A DNA stretch of 64,000 nt, from assembly GCF_007830615.1 (NCBI RefSeq), contig NZ_VLLI01000006.1, positions 62,001 through 126,000 of the forward strand, in the 5' to 3' direction. The notes beneath the pieces were generated by a model. The model had not been told where the DNA came from. It searched no databases and saw nothing but the letters and a program-made list of their open reading frames with translations. A program made the translations under genes and the position numbers. This DNA is from Mucilaginibacter frigoritolerans. GTDB lineage: Bacteria > Bacteroidota > Bacteroidia > Sphingobacteriales > Sphingobacteriaceae. Each line of letters begins with the position of its first letter. Within the stretch, counting starts at the first letter, position 1. Positions 1-8,767 of the stretch are shown piece after piece.

Positions 1-326
1 TCAAAAACATCAATATCAGCATAAATTTTAAACAACAATCCCTTACCTTCCATAACGGGTTTACTTGCTTCGGGACCAATGTTTCCAAGTCCTAATACAG
101 CGGTTCCGTTACTAATTACTCCTACCAGGTTACCCTTAGCAGTATATTTGTAAACATCCTCAACATTATCAGCAATGCGCAGGCATGGCTCCGCTACTCC
201 CGGAGAGTAAGCCATACTTAAGTCGCGTTGAGAATTGGTGGGCTTTGTAGGTACTACCTGTATTTTACCGGGGCGACCCTTTGAGTGGTAATTTAATGCG
301 TCCTGGTTACGGGTGGGTTTATTCAT
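1..326 (-). CDS. maeB: NADP-dependent malic enzyme, N-terminal part (runs off left edge)
   Basis: Oxidative decarboxylation of malate to pyruvate with NADP, in the cytoplasm. Only about the first 108 residues are inside the window. The frame starts [14 protein letters not shown] at 326 and contains the family blocks [19 protein letters not shown] and [20 protein letters not shown], followed by [12 protein letters not shown], typical of bacterial malic enzymes. In Bacteroidota this family is usually about 760 residues with a C-terminal phosphotransacetylase-like domain, which cannot be seen here. A TAATTTTG -7 element lies at 346-353, giving a leader of roughly 15 nt. The start codon overlaps the stop of a small upstream ORF by ATGA. 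Confidence 0.9.
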   Translation of the reverse strand, partial: MNKPTRNQDALNYHSKGRPGKIQVVPTKPTNSQRDLSMAYSPGVAEPCLRIADNVEDVYKYTAKGNLVGVISNGTAVLGLGNIGPEASKPVMEGKGLLFKIYADIDVF

Positions 327-472
327 TTTATCAGTTTCAAGTACACAAAATTACAACTCTTTTTAGCTGAAAGCAGAATGAAAAAGGCCCAAATCATAAA
401 GATTAAGCCAAACAGTAAAATCGTTACGGAGTAGTCTGAAAATGAATACGATGTAAATTTAAACTGAATCAT
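323..472 (-). CDS. candidate 49-residue membrane microprotein
   Basis: Short uninterrupted frame starting [15 protein letters not shown], with one strong hydrophobic segment ([20 protein letters not shown], residues 16-35) followed by a KK and a short tail. Its TGA stop overlaps the malic-enzyme ATG as ATGA, the arrangement seen at real translationally coupled pairs elsewhere in this window. Against it, a good -7 promoter motif for malic enzyme (346-353) lies inside the frame, and no family is recognised. Function unknown; a chance ORF in AT-rich DNA is possible. Confidence 0.3.
   Translation of the reverse strand: MIQFKFTSYSFSDYSVTILLFGLIFMIWAFFILLSAKKSCNFVYLKLIK
346..353 (-). promoter_or_regulatory. 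-7 promoter element for malic enzyme
   Basis: On the minus strand this reads TAATTTTG, an exact match to the Bacteroidetes sigma-ABfr -7 consensus TAnnTTTG. It is 19 bases upstream of the malic-enzyme ATG. No clear -33 TTTG is visible at the usual spacing. Confidence 0.5.
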
Positions 473-554
473 GATAAAGCGGTTTGCCTGGTTTTAGTAA
501 AATTTTAAAGCTCCAAAATTGAAAAAAATCCAAAATTGAATGTTTATATCAATA

Positions 555-1967
555 CTAACCTTTGCTTATTTTGATTGTCATTCCGGGCTGAAGGCGGTTT
601 TTCTTTAGGCCATTCATTGATCTTATCTTTTCCACAGAAGCTCCTTCAAATTTTGATGCAATACTGCTTAATGTATCGCCTGCTTTAACTTTGTAGGTTA
701 TATAGCCATCGTGATTTTTCAAAGAAGGCTTCTCTGCAGATAAATCAGCATTTTCTTTTAATCGCAACCTTTGTCCAACCACAGCTTTGCCACTATGTAA
801 ATGATTCCATGCTTTCAGATCGTGCAATTCAATACCATAAGTATCAGCTATATCACCAAGTGTTTCACCTCTTTTTACTTTGTGATAGGATGGAATATCT
901 TCTTCTTTCTTTGCTGTATAAGGCGCATAAAAACTTTTTGGCGCTGTAGGTACCAGGTTACTGTTATTTAAGGTTTCGTATAATGCACTATATTTCTCCT
1001 TATCAATTTGAGGTATTATTAACCGGCGCGGCAATTTATCAGTGCCGTTAATAATTTGTCTTTTATAAGCAGGATTTAAATTGGCTAAATCTTTAACATC
1101 TATATTTAAAACCTGTGCAACTGAACCCAGCGATACGTATTTGTTTACCAGAACCGTATCTGTTTTTAAGGCGAAATTACAAGGCTGCGGAATAATGTTC
1201 AGCTTGTTATAATAGTTCATGATGTAAGCCACCGCAATAAATGCAGGAACATAACCACGTGTTTCAACAGGTAAATATTGACGGATTGTCCAAAAATCAC
1301 CAGTTCCGCCTGCTTTATCAATAGCATGTTCAACATTGCTCTTGCCACAGTTATAAGATGCAATGGCTAACAGCCAGTCGCCAAATTCTTCGTAAGCATC
1401 TTTCAAATAAGCAGCTGCTGCATAACTGGCTTGTACCGGATCACGGCGCTCATCAATATAATCATCAATATTTAAACCGTATAGTTTACCTGTAGTAAAC
1501 ATAAATTGCCATGGGCCTGTGGCACCTACGCGCGAAACAGCATAAGGATCAAGCTTTGATTCAACGATGGATAAGTATTTAATTTCATCAGGGATACCCG
1601 CATCATGAAAGGCTTTTTCGTAGATGGGGAAATAATACTTGGTTAAACCCAGCACATGTCCCATCTCATCCCGATTATGTGCATAAATGTCAATATAACT
1701 TTGTACATACTCATTATAATCTAACTGGATATCTTTTTTGATGGAATCCAAGCGACGCTTAAATACACCACTTTGTGACGTTAAGGGGGCCGGTTGATTA
1801 ACCACCGGAACGACTATGGTATCCTGATAGTTGCTGGTAAGATTTTGAGCAATGTTTAACAGATTATCGCCATACACCAGAGAGTTTGCTGCCGGGGTAA
1901 AAGAAGGAGAAGCCTTAACGATTTGTAACGATAAAAAACAGATAATTAAAGTAAATAATCTCTTCAT
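555..1967 (-). CDS. LysM-containing lytic murein transglycosylase (MltD-like)
   Basis: Predicted to cleave peptidoglycan glycan strands in the periplasm, forming 1,6-anhydromuramic ends. A signal peptide covers residues 1-19 (LFTLIICFLSLQIVKA). The SLT (GH23) domain spans about 115-235, with catalytic Glu136 in the motif IVESKLDP and the block GATGPWQFM. Two LysM peptidoglycan-binding repeats close the protein, about 360-405 (HKVKRGETLGDIADTYGI) and 425-468 (YKVKAGDTLSSIASKF). Length (470 aa) and order match MltD-type enzymes. It lies 61 bases downstream of gatA on the same strand. No promoter is obvious. Confidence 0.92.
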   Translation of the reverse strand: MKRLFTLIICFLSLQIVKASPSFTPAANSLVYGDNLLNIAQNLTSNYQDTIVVPVVNQPAPLTSQSGVFKRRLDSIKKDIQLDYNEYVQSYIDIYAHNRDEMGHVLGLTKYYFPIYEKAFHDAGIPDEIKYLSIVESKLDPYAVSRVGATGPWQFMFTTGKLYGLNIDDYIDERRDPVQASYAAAAYLKDAYEEFGDWLLAIASYNCGKSNVEHAIDKAGGTGDFWTIRQYLPVETRGYVPAFIAVAYIMNYYNKLNIIPQPCNFALKTDTVLVNKYVSLGSVAQVLNIDVKDLANLNPAYKRQIINGTDKLPRRLIIPQIDKEKYSALYETLNNSNLVPTAPKSFYAPYTAKKEEDIPSYHKVKRGETLGDIADTYGIELHDLKAWNHLHSGKAVVGQRLRLKENADLSAEKPSLKNHDGYITYKVKAGDTLSSIASKFEGASVEKIRSMNGLKKNRLQPGMTIKISKG

Positions 1968-2028
1968 TCTTTAAGGGGTTTAAACCAATAATACGCCTAC
2001 GTCACCAACTTACTAATATATTAACTTT

Positions 2029-3453
2029 TTATAGCTCAAGGAAATATTTGGAAAAATCCAGTAATTCCTGTTCTTCAAAATGTCGTGTTAATAATTGTAA
2101 ACCTAACGGCAATCCTTTGCTATTATTGCCTGCAGGCAAAGAAATTGCGGGTGCACCTGTTAAAGATGCTTGTACGGTAAATATGTCAGCAAGATACGTT
2201 GTTACCGGATCTTTTTCTTTTTTGCCCAACGGTGGAGCAGGTTCAGGGGCTGTAGGAATGAGTATAAAATCATATTCCTTTAATATTGAATCCGTTTTTT
2301 CGCGTATTAAACGACGTACTTTTTGGGCCTTGGCAAAATAAGCGTCGTAATAACCAGCGCTTAATACAAATGTACCGAGCATTATACGGCGCTTCACTTC
2401 TTTACCAAATCCTTCAGAACGTGATTTTTTATAGGTTGATACCAAATCTGTAGCAGCAGGGCTACGATACCCATAATGCACACCATCATATCTGGAAAGA
2501 TTGGATGATGCTTCGGCCATTGCCAAAATATAATAAGTTGGTACTATATAATCCAGGTATTCAAAAGCAATGGGTTTAACCGTATGCCCATCAGCACGGA
2601 GTTTATCAATATATTCAACAAGCGTGCTTTTAACATCCGGGTCAACACCTGGGCTTGATAATGCCTCCTGCAAATAAGCAATCTTTTTAGGGCCCGGCTT
2701 TTTTATATTCTCAGCAAATGCAGGGACAGTAATATTTGCTAATGTACTATCATATTCATCGGTACCCGCCATAACTTCTAACAGCAGGGCAGCATCTTCA
2801 ACCGATTTTGTTATTGGCCCAACCTGGTCAAATGATGAAGCATAGGCAATAATTCCATGCCTTGAAATGCGTCCATATGTAGGTTTTAATCCAATTATGC
2901 CGCAAAATGAAGCAGGCTGCCTTACTGAACCACCCGTATCGGTACCTATTGCGGCATGGCACATACCCGCCTGCACTGCCACTGCAGAACCGCCTGAAGA
3001 ACCACCGGCTACCCGGGTTTCATCTGCAAAGTTTTTTACCGGTCCAAAATGAGAGTTTTCGTTTGATGCCCCCATCCCAAATTCATCACAGTTACAACGG
3101 GCTATAATAACTGCATCTTCTGCCAGCAAACGTTCAACAATCGTTGATGAATAAATGGAAGTGAAGCCTTCTAAAATTTTAGATGATGCACTTACTTTGT
3201 GCCCCTTGTAGCAGATATTATCTTTAATGGCAATAACCATACCGGCAAGTTTACCGGCTGTGCCTTGTTGTATACGTAAATCAACATTACGCGCGCTTTC
3301 AAGCGCATCGTTTTCAAACACTTCATTAAAAGCGTTTAAGTGAGTATTCGAAGCAATTTTATTCAGATAGCCTTTAACCAGTTTCTCAACTGTAACACCT
3401 CCAATTGCAATCTCTCTCTTTATTTCAGTTAAAGAGTTAAAAGATTTAGTCAT
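2029..3453 (-). CDS. gatA: Asp-tRNA(Asn)/Glu-tRNA(Gln) amidotransferase subunit A
   Basis: Glutaminase subunit of the GatCAB amidotransferase, which converts misacylated Glu-tRNA(Gln) and Asp-tRNA(Asn). The amidase-signature Ser-cisSer-Lys triad is complete: Lys77 (IAIKDNI), Ser152 (GGSSGGSA) and Ser176 (GTDTGGSVRQPASF). The length (474 aa) is normal. gatB and gatC are not nearby, as is common in this phylum. It lies downstream of tatA but is separated from it by a strong terminator hairpin (3468-3508), so it is probably transcribed on its own. Confidence 0.97.
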   Translation of the reverse strand: MTKSFNSLTEIKREIAIGGVTVEKLVKGYLNKIASNTHLNAFNEVFENDALESARNVDLRIQQGTAGKLAGMVIAIKDNICYKGHKVSASSKILEGFTSIYSSTIVERLLAEDAVIIARCNCDEFGMGASNENSHFGPVKNFADETRVAGGSSGGSAVAVQAGMCHAAIGTDTGGSVRQPASFCGIIGLKPTYGRISRHGIIAYASSFDQVGPITKSVEDAALLLEVMAGTDEYDSTLANITVPAFAENIKKPGPKKIAYLQEALSSPGVDPDVKSTLVEYIDKLRADGHTVKPIAFEYLDYIVPTYYILAMAEASSNLSRYDGVHYGYRSPAATDLVSTYKKSRSEGFGKEVKRRIMLGTFVLSAGYYDAYFAKAQKVRRLIREKTDSILKEYDFILIPTAPEPAPPLGKKEKDPVTTYLADIFTVQASLTGAPAISLPAGNNSKGLPLGLQLLTRHFEEQELLDFSKYFLEL

Positions 3454-3459
3454 GGGGCT

Positions 3460-3508
3460 AAAATAAAAAACTTATCCGTTGAAATGTAAAATATCAACAG
3501 ATAAGTTT
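3460..3508 (-). terminator. rho-independent terminator after tatA
   Basis: Inverted repeat of 15 bp with one mismatch: arms 3468-3482 (AAACTTATCCGTTGA) and 3494-3508, loop 11 nt. On the minus strand it is followed by TTTTTTATTTT. It sits just past tatA (stop at 3557) and ahead of gatA (start 3453). Confidence 0.8.
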
Positions 3509-3556
3509 ATAATATGATTTTTTTCTAAAAAGAATAAAAAATTATCCTGCTTAAAA

Positions 3557-3775
3557 TTAAGCTTTAGGCTTTTCTTCCGGAGTTGAAGTAGGAGTAGTTG
3601 TGGTGGTTGTGGTAGTATTATTATTAGTACTGCTACTTTCGCCATTTTGAGCATCTTTAAACTCTTTCATCCCCTTGCCCAGGCCTTTCATTAATTCAGG
3701 AATTTTTTTACCTCCAAAAAACAACACAAGTACTAACAAGATTAAAATAATGTGCTGCGGTTCTAATAGTCCCAT
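3557..3775 (-). CDS. tatA: Sec-independent twin-arginine translocase protein TatA/E
   Basis: Pore-forming TatA component that moves folded proteins across the inner membrane. A short N-terminal transmembrane helix ([13 protein letters not shown], about residues 8-20) leads to the [23 protein letters not shown] hinge and amphipathic helix, the family signature. The tail is rich in Ser/Asn/Thr/Pro. Length is 72 aa. It is 51 bases downstream of a second, longer TatA-like gene. tatC is not in this window. Confidence 0.92.
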   Translation of the reverse strand: MGLLEPQHIILILLVLVLFFGGKKIPELMKGLGKGMKEFKDAQNGESSSTNNNTTTTTTTTPTSTPEEKPKA

Positions 3776-3826
3776 GATTTAAATTTTTTATATATGGTTA
3801 ATTGTTACTTTGAATTATTGATTAAT

Positions 3827-4285
3827 TTAACTGTGTGATGTTCCGGTATTACTATCCGGTACATTACTATGGCTTTCTGACACATGTTCTGTATGCGATA
3901 CTTTAGTATCATCAGCCCCAGTATCTGATGGCTGGCTATAATGAGTATCACCTACAGGTATTGAATTTATTGCCGGTCGAATAATACCAGCTGCTCCAGA
4001 TTCAGCAATTGATGAAGATTGATCCTGAACAGGTTGCTGCTGATGTGCTATTGCAGCTTCATCCAGCTTCTTCTCTTCTCTCTTTTCTTCAAAACTATTT
4101 ATCTGGTTATTAATTTCACGCTTTACCCCTTCAGATGCGTCTTTAAAATCACGAATACCCTTTCCCAATCCACGTGCTATTTCAGGAAGCTTTTCGCCAC
4201 CAAAAAGCAACAGAGCAATAAATATAATTATTACCATGTCTGTGGAAAAGAGGTTGCTAAAAAATAAAAGAACTGAACTATGCAT
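3827..4285 (-). CDS. TatA/TatB-like protein with long hydrophilic tail
   Basis: Second Tat membrane subunit. The transmembrane helix (about residues 15-30) and the block LLLFGGEKLPEIARGLGKGIRDFKDA are canonical for TatA/B. The protein continues for roughly 100 residues of Gln, Ser, Thr, Asp and His-rich low-complexity sequence (for example VKREINNQINSFEEKREEKK, then SHTEHVSESHSNVPD). The longer cytoplasmic part suggests a TatB-like role beside tatA, but the FGGEKLPE hinge is closer to TatA, so I do not assign a symbol. It follows the EnvC-like gene by 53 bases. A TATATTTG motif at 4304-4311 could be its promoter. Confidence 0.85.
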   Translation of the reverse strand: MHSSVLLFFSNLFSTDMVIIIFIALLLFGGEKLPEIARGLGKGIRDFKDASEGVKREINNQINSFEEKREEKKLDEAAIAHQQQPVQDQSSSIAESGAAGIIRPAINSIPVGDTHYSQPSDTGADDTKVSHTEHVSESHSNVPDSNTGTSHS

Positions 4286-4303
4286 CTTTTTTAATTTAAT
4301 CTA

Positions 4304-4311
4304 CAAATATA
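4304..4311 (-). promoter_or_regulatory. possible -7 promoter element for the tat genes
   Basis: Reads TATATTTG on the minus strand, an exact TAnnTTTG match 19 bases upstream of the longer Tat gene's ATG. No clear -33 partner is seen, so transcription could equally come from the upstream operon. Confidence 0.35.
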
Positions 4312-4338
4312 GAGAATAAAAAATTAATATATTTAAAA

Positions 4339-5637
4339 CTAGTTTGGTGCAAGCCAAATTCTAGGGTTAACTGGTGTCATACCTTTGTATAAATCAAACG
4401 TAACAATGGCTTCGCCTGTTGTTGCATCAGTTGCTACAGTACCAATAACCTCTTTGGTACTTACTTTTTGACCTTCTTTTACAGTATATGACCTCAAGTT
4501 TGAGTAAGCTGTAAAATATTCCCCGTGTTTTATTACCACTAAAAATGTGCCACTAACGTTTGAAATCCGTGTAACCTGCCCCTGGAATACTGCCCTTACA
4601 GAAGCACCAGGATTAGTTTTAATGTCCCATCCGTAGCTTTCGTTTTTAATGCCTTCATTATCAGTATATATCCCAAAACCCTGTTTCACACTTCCATTTG
4701 TTACCGGCCATGGCAATGCTCCACGGTTTCCTAAAAAGTCACTTGATAATTTAGCTGCCTCAGGAGTAGCGTTCAAAACTTCGCTGGTAGTTGAATTCTT
4801 TGTAATAGCCCGAACTTTGGGAATTACTGCCACTTCTTTATTTTCGGCTTTCGCTTTTGCTTCCGCAGCTCTTTGCTCTGCTCTTGCCTGTTCTTCGGCC
4901 TTGCGTCTGGCCTCTTCAATTTCTCTGCGTATAGCTGCATTAATCTCTCTGTTGGTCTTAGCTATCTTTTTCTGAACATCCTGCTGCTGCTGTTTAAGCA
5001 TCCCCTCATGTTTCGATAAATCAGCTACTACCTGTACCTGGTTATTCTTTTCAACGCCAAGCGTTTCCTTTTCCTTTTCCTGATCAATTAATAAATTATT
5101 TTTCTCCTTTTTACTTTTGTCCAGCTCATCAATCTTTACGTGCAGCTCTGTTTGGGTTTCCTGTATGTAACCGGCCTGGCGCTCACGGTAAGTTCCTATC
5201 TGCTGTAAATATTTTAAACGTTTGTAAGCCTGGTTAAAGTCTTTAGCCGCAAAAATAAACATCAACTTATTATAAGCACTTTGATTACGATAGGTGAAAA
5301 GAACCATTGCAGCGTACTCTTTTTTTAACTGGGTTAACTGGCTTTGCAGGTTGTGGACAAAGTTATTACTCTCGGATATCTGGTTATCCAGGTTATGCAC
5401 TTCGGAATTTATATTTTTAATTTTTTCCTCCCTCAGTCCTATCTGTTGCTTTAATAAATTTAGCTGCTTTAAAGTAGCTTTTTTATTATTTACCGTTTCC
5501 TGGTATTCGTGATTAAGCTCTTCCAGCTGTTTGGTGAGTTCTTCCCGCTGATGTTTTAGTTCAGCACTGCTTTGTGCATGAGCAGCAAAGGCAGCAAAAA
5601 CAAATATTAAAAGGAATAGTACTTTTAAAAATCTCAT
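4339..5637 (-). CDS. EnvC-like murein hydrolase activator with degenerate LytM (M23) domain
   Basis: Periplasmic coiled-coil protein predicted to activate cell-wall amidases at division rather than cut peptidoglycan itself. A signal peptide (residues 1-21, ending AAHAQ) precedes a long coiled coil (about 22-255), then a basic/Ala-rich linker and a LytM/M23 domain (306-432). The M23 zinc ligands are mostly gone. The HxxxD histidine is Ser334 (Asp338 remains), the YaHL position is Asn380, and the HxH pair reads Ile411/Thr413. This loss is also a hallmark of E. coli EnvC. It is part of the run flippase-dut-TPR-DUF4292-envC-tat, 59 bases after the DUF4292 gene. Confidence 0.85.
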   Translation of the reverse strand: MRFLKVLFLLIFVFAAFAAHAQSSAELKHQREELTKQLEELNHEYQETVNNKKATLKQLNLLKQQIGLREEKIKNINSEVHNLDNQISESNNFVHNLQSQLTQLKKEYAAMVLFTYRNQSAYNKLMFIFAAKDFNQAYKRLKYLQQIGTYRERQAGYIQETQTELHVKIDELDKSKKEKNNLLIDQEKEKETLGVEKNNQVQVVADLSKHEGMLKQQQQDVQKKIAKTNREINAAIRREIEEARRKAEEQARAEQRAAEAKAKAENKEVAVIPKVRAITKNSTTSEVLNATPEAAKLSSDFLGNRGALPWPVTNGSVKQGFGIYTDNEGIKNESYGWDIKTNPGASVRAVFQGQVTRISNVSGTFLVVIKHGEYFTAYSNLRSYTVKEGQKVSTKEVIGTVATDATTGEAIVTFDLYKGMTPVNPRIWLAPN

Positions 5638-5696
5638 CTTTTATTTAAACTCGTTTAACGCAGGCTTTGCCTTTATTTTTAATACTCTTAAATATG

Positions 5697-6527
5697 TTAA
5701 TTTATTTTTGCGGGATTGTACCTTGAAGGAATGCTAAAAGGAAAATCAAGTGCCTGGTCAAAATCAACTTTAACGTAATGCAAATTAACCAGTATTTTTT
5801 TATCTTTTACTATTGATGATATATCTATTTGTGATGGCACGATTCTGGTGCCTGCCTGCACATACACACTATCAATCACTTTTAAAGATTGTGAAGCATT
5901 CTGATTGTCCAAATCAGTTTGATTAACTTTCATATCGGCACCAAGCAAAAGCTTATAAACAACATCCTGCAGGTTGCCATTTATGGTAGTGATGCCGTTA
6001 GTTGTTATAAAATCGGCATTTTCATTTAGTAATTCAGGAATGGCGTTACCAATCAACAATGATTCAATTGTTTTGTAGTTTACCTGATTACCGGCAAGCC
6101 TATTTAAATAGCTGAAAGGTTGTTTAACATACTCACTCTGAAGTCGGTTAATCAGCAAAACACTATCCGGAGTAATTAAAGCACGGGCAACTTCAATACC
6201 GGCTATAGCGGTTATTGAAACCCATATTTTTTGGTCGCGTTTAATGCGGATATTTAGCGTAACATCATTACTTTCTCCATTAATGTTTAGTTTGGTGCGG
6301 GCCTTGCCTGAAAAGGTATCAAAATTGGTTTGAGCCGCCTTAATTGCATTTATTTTCACCAATTTAGTATCAACTGCCTTTGTGGTGCTATCTCCTACTG
6401 GCCGTTTTATCACCAGCTGTTTTTTTGCTTTGCAGCTTACAATCAATAACAATAAACAAACTGTAAATAGCTTTATATAACTTGAAAAATAGTTATACAA
6501 ATCTTTATTCAACGTATTTCTTCTCAT
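5697..6527 (-). CDS. DUF4292 (LolA-like) lipoprotein
   Basis: Predicted lipoprotein: a hydrophobic segment (LFTVCLLLLIVSC, about residues 20-32) ends in a lipobox Cys followed by KAKKQ. The remaining 240 residues form a beta-rich fold of the DUF4292 type, with blocks such as AAQTNFDTFSGKARTKLNI near the start and DQALDFPFSIPSRYNPAKI at the end. DUF4292 resembles the LolA/LolB fold, so lipid or lipoprotein handling in the periplasm is plausible but unproven. Its start lies 23 bases inside the end of the upstream TPR gene, implying translational coupling. An alternative start further in would lie too close to the lipobox. Confidence 0.8.
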   Translation of the reverse strand: MRRNTLNKDLYNYFSSYIKLFTVCLLLLIVSCKAKKQLVIKRPVGDSTTKAVDTKLVKINAIKAAQTNFDTFSGKARTKLNINGESNDVTLNIRIKRDQKIWVSITAIAGIEVARALITPDSVLLINRLQSEYVKQPFSYLNRLAGNQVNYKTIESLLIGNAIPELLNENADFITTNGITTINGNLQDVVYKLLLGADMKVNQTDLDNQNASQSLKVIDSVYVQAGTRIVPSQIDISSIVKDKKILVNLHYVKVDFDQALDFPFSIPSRYNPAKIN

Positions 6528-8298
6528 TTATCTTTTGTTCTAAAAAAGGCGATTTACCACCGTTTGCTTTGGCTTTTTTCCAGTTTTCAACAGCGTCGTC
6601 AATATTACCCAGGTAAAACAGAATATCTCCATAATGCTCTAATTTTACAGCACTGATAGCTTTATCATCAGTAAGGGCTTTTTCCATCCATTGTTTTGCA
6701 GTGGCGTAATCCTTTTGTTTAAATAAAATCCATGCGTAAGTATCTTCAAACGAAGCATTGCTTGGCTGTAAATCATTTGAATGTTTGGACATCGCTGCTG
6801 CCTTATCCAGGTGTTCGCCCCTTACTGATAAGTAATAGGCATAGTTATTTAATGTAAATACGTTATCCGGATTATAAGAAAGGGCCTTATCATAGGCATC
6901 ATCAGAGTTTTTATTGTCTTTCAAATCATGATAGCAATCGCCCAGTGATGAATAGCTTTGTGAAAGCAGGTCCTTGTCCTGAAACTCAAGTGAGGTTGCA
7001 TTTTTTATATAAGATAAAGCCTTATGCGAGTCTTTTTTTTGCAGCCATGCAATACCCACCAGATAGTTCATCCAGGCCTGGTTTGGGAAAAGCGATAAAG
7101 AGTATTCACCATCTTTAATGGCACCATCAAGGTCATTACTGCCCAATTCAATACGAACCAGTTGCTCCTGCACCTCATAAACCTGGCTATTAAGCGATAT
7201 TGATTTCTGATACATTGCTTTAGCCTCGGTCACTTTATCGTTTTGCAACAGCATATCCCCATAAATAGCATAAGCACGGGCATCATTTGAATGGGCAACT
7301 GTAAGAATCCGGCTTAGTTCCAATGCGCTGGCCTTTGCATCAGGATCTGGAAATTTAGGCAGGTAGCCTAAAACAATTTTTATTTTTTGGTTGATATCAA
7401 TATCTGGAATGGCAAATGCAAATGAAAGCTGATCATAACTGGCTTCATAATCTTTTTTATCCCTGTAAATATCGGCCAATGCAAGGTGCACCAATCCATT
7501 ATCAGGGGAGATTTTTTCGGCTGTTTGTAATACCTTAAGTGCCTTATCGGCAAAGCCGTTTGCATTATACAGTTCGGATAAAAACAGGTAATATTTTATC
7601 TGTGATGGATTGGCGTCAATCATTTTATCTAATTGTTGAGCAGCCAGGTCAACCTTACCTTGTTTCAAATATATTTTCTGGCGATTAGCCAACAGGTCAT
7701 CATCCGGCCCTATTATTAGTTCCAACTGGTCATAAACCTTTAAAGCTTCATCATATCTTTTTTGCAAAAAATACACGTTGGCTTTGTCATAATAATAATC
7801 CGGTTTATCAGGGTTTATTCTTATTAACTCATTAAAAACGTTTTCCAGCTTACTTACATCATTGCTTTTTTCGTAACAGTCAGCAAGTGATAACCAGTAC
7901 CATTCATTATCCTGATTAACGGTAATTGCTTTTTCTAACAGTTGTTGTGCTTCTTCGTAATTATTTTTTTGCTTTTTAAGGTTGGCCAGTTCATACATAG
8001 CGGCATCATTTGCTGGGTCCATTTGTATTACTTTATTAAATAACTCTGTAGCCAATGAAAAATTCTCGACAGTTTTCTCTCTCAGCGCTGAAAAGTAAAC
8101 CTGCTTAACCATGGCACTATCCATATTGCTCATGGGTTTGCCAACAACGATAATAGCCGAATTGGCTTTTTTATCATTCTGGGCAATAACCTGTTCACTT
8201 ATTAAAAAAGAAAAAGCAATAATAACCGAGGCAGTAAAAGCTTTACCTGCTTTTATGCTTAATAATTGTGTATTACGCCCTGACTTTTGAATGGCCAT
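6505..8298 (-). CDS. TPR-repeat periplasmic or envelope protein
   Basis: 597 residues made almost entirely of tetratricopeptide repeats (about a dozen 34-residue units from residue 75 on, for example NFSLATELFNKVIQMDPAND and DKALSYNPDNVFTLNNYAYY). A hydrophobic N-terminal segment (residues 23-40, ending SEQVIAQ) looks like a signal peptide, so the protein probably works outside the cytoplasm. TPRs mediate protein-protein contacts; the partners are unknown. It overlaps the DUF4292 gene by 23 bases and follows dut by 31 bases. This gene order is a familiar envelope cluster in Sphingobacteriaceae. Confidence 0.85.
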   Translation of the reverse strand: MAIQKSGRNTQLLSIKAGKAFTASVIIAFSFLISEQVIAQNDKKANSAIIVVGKPMSNMDSAMVKQVYFSALREKTVENFSLATELFNKVIQMDPANDAAMYELANLKKQKNNYEEAQQLLEKAITVNQDNEWYWLSLADCYEKSNDVSKLENVFNELIRINPDKPDYYYDKANVYFLQKRYDEALKVYDQLELIIGPDDDLLANRQKIYLKQGKVDLAAQQLDKMIDANPSQIKYYLFLSELYNANGFADKALKVLQTAEKISPDNGLVHLALADIYRDKKDYEASYDQLSFAFAIPDIDINQKIKIVLGYLPKFPDPDAKASALELSRILTVAHSNDARAYAIYGDMLLQNDKVTEAKAMYQKSISLNSQVYEVQEQLVRIELGSNDLDGAIKDGEYSLSLFPNQAWMNYLVGIAWLQKKDSHKALSYIKNATSLEFQDKDLLSQSYSSLGDCYHDLKDNKNSDDAYDKALSYNPDNVFTLNNYAYYLSVRGEHLDKAAAMSKHSNDLQPSNASFEDTYAWILFKQKDYATAKQWMEKALTDDKAISAVKLEHYGDILFYLGNIDDAVENWKKAKANGGKSPFLEQKINEKKYVE

Positions 8299-8329
8299 TA
8301 TGTTGTTTTTTGCGCTTGTAAATTGTATT

Positions 8330-8767
8330 TTATCCTATTCCTGTATGTCCATAACCACCTGCGCCGCGCAAAGTTTCATTTAATACTTCTACCTGTTCCC
8401 AGTTTATTTTTTCGTGTTTGGCAATAACCATCTGGGCTATTCGGTCGCCGGTATTTATTTCAAATACCTGGTCCGAAAAATTGATGAGCAATACTTTTAT
8501 CTCTCCCCTATAATCAGCATCAATTGTTCCAGGCGAATTTACTATTCCGATACCATGCTTAAAAGCTAAGCCACTACGTGGGCGAATTTGTGCTTCAAAA
8601 CCTTCCGGTAATTCAATAGACAAACCTGTTGGAACTAGCTTACGCTCCATTGGCTTTAGTAAAACGGCTTCCTGCACATTAGCCCGCAAATCCATTCCAG
8701 CAGCGTGCAAGGTTTCATATGCCGGTAAACTATTTTCTGATCTGTTAATGATCTTGATATTCATCAT
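8330..8767 (-). CDS. dut: deoxyuridine 5'-triphosphate nucleotidohydrolase
   Basis: Hydrolyses dUTP to dUMP and diphosphate, keeping uracil out of DNA and feeding dTMP synthesis. All trimeric dUTPase motifs are present: AGMDLRAN (motif 1), [12 protein letters not shown] (motif 2), [11 protein letters not shown] (motif 3, catalytic Asp), GDRIAQMVI (motif 4) and the C-terminal [10 protein letters not shown] arm (motif 5). Length 145 aa is standard. Its ATG overlaps the upstream flippase stop by 4 bases (ATGA). A second Met directly follows, so the exact start is uncertain by one codon. Confidence 0.97.
   Translation of the reverse strand: MMNIKIINRSENSLPAYETLHAAGMDLRANVQEAVLLKPMERKLVPTGLSIELPEGFEAQIRPRSGLAFKHGIGIVNSPGTIDADYRGEIKVLLINFSDQVFEINTGDRIAQMVIAKHEKINWEQVEVLNETLRGAGGYGHTGIG

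Noticed and set aside
3472..3654. Minus-strand 60-codon frame overlapping the tatA tail
   Set aside because: Out of frame with tatA and runs through its terminator hairpin; low-complexity Leu-rich sequence.
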